From an uncultured Prevotella sp. (GTDB lineage: Bacteria; Bacteroidota; Bacteroidia; Bacteroidales; Bacteroidaceae): a DNA stretch of 64,000 nt. Within the stretch, counting starts at the first letter, position 1; every line of letters begins with the position of its first letter. Below, piece after piece: positions 61,335 to 64,000 of the stretch. The stretch spans positions 1 to 64,000 of the forward strand of contig CALUGQ010000004.1 in the NCBI GenBank assembly GCA_944320235.1, given 5' to 3'. Position numbers and translations under genes: made by a program. The notes below the pieces were generated by a model. The model saw nothing but the letters and a program-made list of their open reading frames with translations, was not told the DNA's origin and did not search any database.

Positions 61335-62090
61335 TCAGAAGTTGAACATGTCGCCTATGGTGAGCAGGCCGCTGTGGTCGCGGGTGTATTCGGCGGCGAG
61401 CACTGCCCCGAGGGCGAAGCCGCGGCGCGAGTGCGCGTCGTGGGTTATGGTTATGCTGTCGGCCTCAGAGTCATATTCCACGGTGTGTATGCCAGCCACC
61501 TCGCCGCGCCTCACGGAGTCTATGCGCAGCTCGTCGGGGGCGCACTCCGCCGAGCCGCTCACTGTGCCGTCGGCAGCCGTGAGCGTGCCTTTCACCCACC
61601 GGCTCTTGCGGCCCAGTCCGCTTACTATGTCCTCGGCCAGGGTTATGGCCGTGCCGCTGGGGGCGTCGAGCTTGTGCACGTGGTGTGTCTCCTCCATGCG
61701 CACGTCATACCCGGGGAAGCGGTCCATGATGCGCGCCAGGTAGCGGTTCACCGCCGAGAAGATGGCCACGCCCACCGAGAAGTTGGAGGCCCAGAAGAGC
61801 GTCTGCCCGCCCTCGGCGCACATCCGCTCCACTTCGGCCTTGTGGCCGTCCAGCCAGCCCGTGGAGCCGCTCACCACCTTCACCCCCTTGTCGAAGGCCT
61901 TGAGGCAGTTGCCGTAGGCGGCCTGGGGGTTGGTGAATTCTATTGCCACGTCGGCCGAGGCGAACTCCGGCGAGTCGAAGTCCTGCTGGTTGCCCACGTC
62001 GATGATGCTTACGATTTCATGGCCGCGGCTGAGGGCCGTCTGCTCTATCATCTTGCCCATCTTGCCGTAGCCGATTAATGCTATTTTCAT
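61335..62090 (-). CDS. dapB: 4-hydroxy-tetrahydrodipicolinate reductase
   Basis: A 251-residue NAD(P)H-dependent enzyme of the lysine/diaminopimelate pathway, which supplies peptidoglycan and lysine. Seen: the nucleotide-binding MKIALIGYGKMGKMIEQTAL, VAIEFTNPQAA, GSTGWLDG, the substrate-binding EETHHVHKLDAPSGTAITLA and HDAHSRRGFALGAVLAAEY at the end. First gene of a dapB-lepB-lepB2-wbqC operon. TAACTTTG at 62113-62120 is a likely -7 box. Confidence 0.96.
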   Translation of the reverse strand: MKIALIGYGKMGKMIEQTALSRGHEIVSIIDVGNQQDFDSPEFASADVAIEFTNPQAAYGNCLKAFDKGVKVVSGSTGWLDGHKAEVERMCAEGGQTLFWASNFSVGVAIFSAVNRYLARIMDRFPGYDVRMEETHHVHKLDAPSGTAITLAEDIVSGLGRKSRWVKGTLTAADGTVSGSAECAPDELRIDSVRRGEVAGIHTVEYDSEADSITITHDAHSRRGFALGAVLAAEYTRDHSGLLTIGDMFNF

Positions 62091-62112
62091 GTCAGTCTTA
62101 TGTTTAACGTTG

Positions 62113-62120
62113 CAAAGTTA
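62113..62120 (-). promoter_or_regulatory. -7 box of the dapB-lepB operon
   Basis: TAACTTTG on the reverse strand, 23 bases before the dapB ATG; no clear -33 TTG. Confidence 0.5.
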
Positions 62121-62320
62121 GCTATTTTTGCCCATACTCCGCTGGTTTTCAGCCAAAAAAATGAGCCGCGCGGCTGCGCTGCCGCCCGCCCGGGCGGCGT
62201 TTTTTGCATTGTTTCATGATTGTTAGCATGCTTTCAGCCCCGCGCCACGGCCGGCGGGGCTGGGGGCGCGGGCGGCCGGTGCCGTCGCTTTCCTTTACAA
62301 AAGCCTGCGCTGCCGGCCAT
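62121..62320. other. Non-coding spacer between divergent dapB and DUF2851
   Basis: GC-rich sequence without a gene-like frame; it leads into array J. Confidence 0.5.
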
Positions 62321-62430
62321 GCGGCCCGCCCGGCAGCGCGAAACGGCCCGCGCCGCGCCGCAGAACGGGCCGTATGGCAGCGCGAGACGGCCCGTTCGGC
62401 AACGCAAGGCGATGCCAGCAGGCAATGCGC
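62321..62430. repeat. 22-bp-period palindrome array J (about 5 units)
   Basis: Unit starts at 62321, 62343, 62365, 62387 and 62409. Cores are GCGGCCCGCC, ACGGCCCGCG, ACGGGCCGTA, ACGGCCCGTT and GCGATGCCAG. AGCCTGCGCTGCCGGC precedes it. The longest well-phased array in the window. Confidence 0.82.
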
Positions 62431-62447
62431 TGAGCCTCAGCGCATTG
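62423..62447. repeat. 12-bp perfect inverted repeat after array J
   Basis: CAATGCGCTGAG (62423-62434) and CTCAGCGCATTG (62436-62447) are separated by a single C. Confidence 0.7.
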
Positions 62448-62566
62448 GCGCAGAGGCGCGGCGGTGGCGACAAATCTTTACACGGCGCACCGCGCCGCAC
62501 GCCGGGCAAAACGCCGGGCCGGAGATGTTTTTCGCCTGCAAAACTGGCTGGCTCGCGGATTTTTCG

Positions 62567-62574
62567 TATCTTTG
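62567..62574 (+). promoter_or_regulatory. -7 box of the DUF2851 gene
   Basis: TATCTTTG, 30 bases before the ATG at 62605. The -33 region lacks TTG. Confidence 0.55.
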
Positions 62575-62604
62575 CACCTGCGTTAAGCTTAAAAGCGCAA
62601 AGGC

Positions 62605-63912
62605 ATGGAGAAACTGCTGCACTACACATGGAAGCACCGCCTGCTGCCACTCGCGGGGCTGCGCACCGCCGACGGGCGCGAGGTCGAGGTAATCGACCCC
62701 GGGCTGCCCAACGGTGACGCCGGGCCCGACTTCTTCAACGCCAAGGTGCGCATAGGCGGCACGCTCTGGGTGGGCAACGTGGAGCTGCACGACCGCGCCT
62801 CCGACTGGCACGCGCACGGTCACGACCGCGACAGGGCATACGACAACGTGGTGCTCCACGTCGTCGGCGAGGCCGACGCCGTGGCCACCGACAGCAGCGG
62901 CCGGGCCGTGGCGCAGGTACAGGTGGCCGTGCCCGAGGCCGTGGCACGGGCATACGCCGAGTTGCAGGCCGCCGACAGCCTGCCGCCATGCCGCCACGCC
63001 GTGGCCACGCTGCCGCGCCTGGCGGTAAGCTCGTGGCTGGCAGCGCTGCAGGCGGAGCGCCTGCAGCAGAAGGCCGAGGCCATAAGCCGCAGGGCAGCCA
63101 TGAAGGGCGGGGCGTGGGAAGAGGCTTACTTCGCCACGCTGGCGCGCAACTTCGGCTTCGGCATCAACAGCGACGCCTTCGAAGCCTGGGCCATGAGCGT
63201 GCCGCAAGGGCCCGCCGCCCACCACCGCGACGACCTCTTCCAGGTAGAGGCCATCTTCATGGGGCAGGCGGGGCTGCTGCAAGACGAGGCCATAAGCCCG
63301 CGCCACCGCGGCGAGGCCGCCGCCGACGGCTACCTGCAGCGGCTGCGGGCCGAGTATGCCTACCTGGCGAGGAAGTTCGGCCTCAGCCCGATGGACTGCA
63401 AGCTGTGGCGGTTCCTGCGCCTCAGGCCGCAGAACTTCCCGCACATACGCATAGCCCAGATGGCCACCCTCTACCACGAGGGGCGCACGCGCCTGGGCCT
63501 GCTGCTCGAATGCCGGGGCATCGATGACGTGAGGCAGCTGCTGGCCACTCATGTGTCGCCATACTGGGAGACGCACTACACGTTTGGCAAGGAGAGCCCG
63601 CTGAGCCCCAAGCGCCTCTCGGGGCAGTCGCTCGACCTGCTGGCCATCAACACCGCCATACCGGTGCTCTTCGCCTACGGCCGCCACACCATGGACGAGC
63701 CGCTGTGCCAGCGGGCATTCGAACTGCTCGACAGCCTGAAGCCCGAAGACAACGCCGTCATACGCACCTGGCGCGAGTGCGGGCTGAGCGCCAGGACCGC
63801 CGGCGACAGCCAGGCCCTCATGCAGCTCAAGCACGCATACTGCGACCGCCGCGACTGCCTGCGCTGCCGCTTCGGCTACGAGTACCTCAAGAGAGTGAAG
63901 GGCCAGGGATGA
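62605..63912 (+). CDS. DUF2851 family protein
   Basis: A 435-residue cytoplasmic protein, full length for DUF2851, a conserved Bacteroidetes family of unknown function. Seen: MEKLLHYTWKHRLLPLAGLR at the start, EVIDPGLPNGDAGPDFFNAK, WVGNVELHDRASDWHAHGHD and YDNVVLHVVGEAD, then a helical middle and a Cys-bearing end (CDRRDCLRCRFGYEYL). The GPDFFNAK / NVELH region resembles PD-(D/E)xK-like nuclease cores (my inference). It stands alone on the forward strand. Confidence 0.9.
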   Translation: MEKLLHYTWKHRLLPLAGLRTADGREVEVIDPGLPNGDAGPDFFNAKVRIGGTLWVGNVELHDRASDWHAHGHDRDRAYDNVVLHVVGEADAVATDSSGRAVAQVQVAVPEAVARAYAELQAADSLPPCRHAVATLPRLAVSSWLAALQAERLQQKAEAISRRAAMKGGAWEEAYFATLARNFGFGINSDAFEAWAMSVPQGPAAHHRDDLFQVEAIFMGQAGLLQDEAISPRHRGEAAADGYLQRLRAEYAYLARKFGLSPMDCKLWRFLRLRPQNFPHIRIAQMATLYHEGRTRLGLLLECRGIDDVRQLLATHVSPYWETHYTFGKESPLSPKRLSGQSLDLLAINTAIPVLFAYGRHTMDEPLCQRAFELLDSLKPEDNAVIRTWRECGLSARTAGDSQALMQLKHAYCDRRDCLRCRFGYEYLKRVKGQG

Positions 63913-64000
63913 AAGGGCGGGAGCCTGGCCGCGCCATCCGGCGGGGCGGCCATCGCGGAAGGGCAGGCTTCACAGCGCCTCACGCCTTCACGCACCACCA
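63913..64000. other. Window end after DUF2851
   Basis: 88 bases of GC-rich sequence; no feature can be supported. Confidence 0.4.

Overview
The window is a stretch of chromosome from a G+C-rich member of the Bacteroidales, probably a Prevotellaceae-like gut or oral commensal (inference). Support: many genes are preceded by the Bacteroidetes -7 box TAnnTTTG, often with TTG 19-20 bp upstream; leaders lack Shine-Dalgarno sites; lipoproteins carry acidic residues after the lipid cysteine; SecD and SecF are fused; and several family sets are typical of the order (DUF4252, DUF4840, DUF2851, DUF3109, WbqC, a PorZ-like propeller, XusABC).

Layout. 1-5034: the 5' end of an AAA ATPase gene, tRNA-Met(CAT), a Ca2+-type P-ATPase, ribF and a CPBP protease. 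5057-8830: an A+T-rich island with a truncated MobV gene, two unrecognised genes and a structured tail. 8969-13992: an iron/siderophore uptake operon (xusA-xusB-xusC). 14427-17493: an ECF sigma operon and a membrane-anchored AraC regulator. 17575-20905: small secreted proteins (one frameshifted), a YiiX-like lipoprotein and a GH43 enzyme. 21174-23679: an ECF sigma factor fused through a membrane helix to a beta-barrel-like domain, then a methyltransferase. 24381-35018: leuS, a YitT-family gene, rdgB, cotH, a PorZ-like gene, a GT-C-like membrane protein and an acyltransferase. 35587-37004: DUF3109 and ung. 37111-43448: a complete tolC-hlyD-ABC-ABC-permease-permease efflux operon. 43688-44270: a decayed toxin-antitoxin pair. 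44502-50065: a pectate-lyase-like protein, a DUF4840 lipoprotein and a GH35 beta-galactosidase. 50812-56451: secDF, an EEP phosphatase-like gene, a rhomboid protease and HU. 56540-58228: kduD and kduI. 58448-62090: a dapB-lepB-lepB-paralogue-wbqC operon. 62605-63912: DUF2851.

How the genes fit together. Pectate-lyase-like, GH35, GH43 and KduI/KduD functions suggest use of plant pectin and hemicellulose, with unsaturated uronates passed to KduI and KduD. XusABC, the efflux operon and the surface lipoproteins belong to the envelope.

The most unusual signal is non-coding. At least ten intergenic spacers carry short arrays of a degenerate palindrome (core near GAAACGGCCCGTTTC) repeated with an exact 22-bp period, sometimes next to a CTGGCTGCCAG-like motif. 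I do not recognise this family. Other points of interest are the sigma-barrel fusion, a signal peptidase paralogue that has lost its catalytic dyad, an in-frame repeat insertion in WbqC, an amber-interrupted toxin, and the A+T-rich two-gene cargo beside the mobilization remnant.
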